14,462 nt of DNA from UBA4582 sp047630175 (GTDB lineage: Bacteria > Pseudomonadota > Gammaproteobacteria > Pseudomonadales > Azotimanducaceae). Below are positions 14,405 to 14,462 of this stretch, piece by piece (position 1 is the stretch's first letter; every line of letters begins with the position of its first letter). The DNA lies in assembly GCA_047630175.1 (NCBI GenBank), contig JBLHVI010000083.1:1-14462 (forward strand), written 5' to 3'. The notes under the pieces were generated by a model that worked only from the letters and a program-made list of their open reading frames with translations, was not told the origin of the DNA and ran no database searches. The position numbers and the translations under genes are program-made.

Positions 14405-14462
14405 TGTGCTTGTACTAGGTCGCACGGGACAGTTATCACAATGTTTGCAAGCATCAGCACCA
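14397..14462 (+). CDS. rmlD: dTDP-4-dehydrorhamnose reductase, 5' end only (runs off the window)
   Basis: The first 22 codons read MTDVLVLGRTGQLSQCLQAS and two more. This matches the N-terminal Rossmann strand and G-x-TGQL loop (GRTGQL, 8-13) of RmlD, which reduces dTDP-4-keto-L-rhamnose with NAD(P)H to dTDP-L-rhamnose. The ATG lies inside the end of rmlC in another frame. The call rests on a short fragment plus operon context. Confidence 0.85.
   Translation, partial: MTDVLVLGRTGQLSQCLQASAP

Overview
The window is a stretch of gammaproteobacterial core chromosome with moderate GC, ending in the start of a nucleotide-sugar (surface polysaccharide) cluster. The organism call rests on protein content and gene order: thrS-infC-rpmI-rplT-pheS-pheT-ihfA followed by a MerR-type gene and tRNA-Pro(GGG) is a classic gammaproteobacterial arrangement. 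A uvrB gene next to a WbpL-like glycolipid transferase, and a PheS carrying a four-cysteine insert that E. coli lacks, suggest a Pseudomonas-like or marine relative rather than an enteric. The species cannot be named from the sequence.

Layout. (1) 1-245: tRNA-Asn(GTT) on the minus strand with a good promoter, divergent from uvrB. (2) 246-3362: uvrB, then a polyprenyl-phosphate sugar-phosphate transferase gene. (3) 3363-3605: a tRNA-type promoter, a twin palindrome and tRNA-Val(GAC), which has an unusual C33. (4) 3849-11723: the translation supercluster. ThrS charges tRNA-Thr, IF3 (read from a non-standard ATT codon) controls initiation, L35 and L20 are 50S proteins, PheS/PheT form phenylalanyl-tRNA synthetase, IHF-alpha is a DNA-bending nucleoid protein, and a small MerR-type regulator overlaps ihfA. 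(5) 11833-11969: tRNA-Pro(GGG) and a strong intrinsic terminator. (6) 12061-14462: galU, rmlA, rmlC and the first 22 codons of rmlD. These supply UDP-glucose and dTDP-L-rhamnose for LPS or exopolysaccharide. rmlB is not in the window.

There is no mobile element, CRISPR array or defence system. The proteins are ordinary. The interest lies in the untranslated spacers of the translation cluster: an intrinsic-terminator hairpin with competing pairing partners between infC and rpmI, a long structured rpmI-rplT spacer, and a 359-nt rplT-pheS spacer with strong inverted repeats but no Phe-rich leader peptide. They look like ribosomal-protein or synthetase control elements wired differently from E. 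coli. All pairings were read by eye and have not been tested by folding or covariation.
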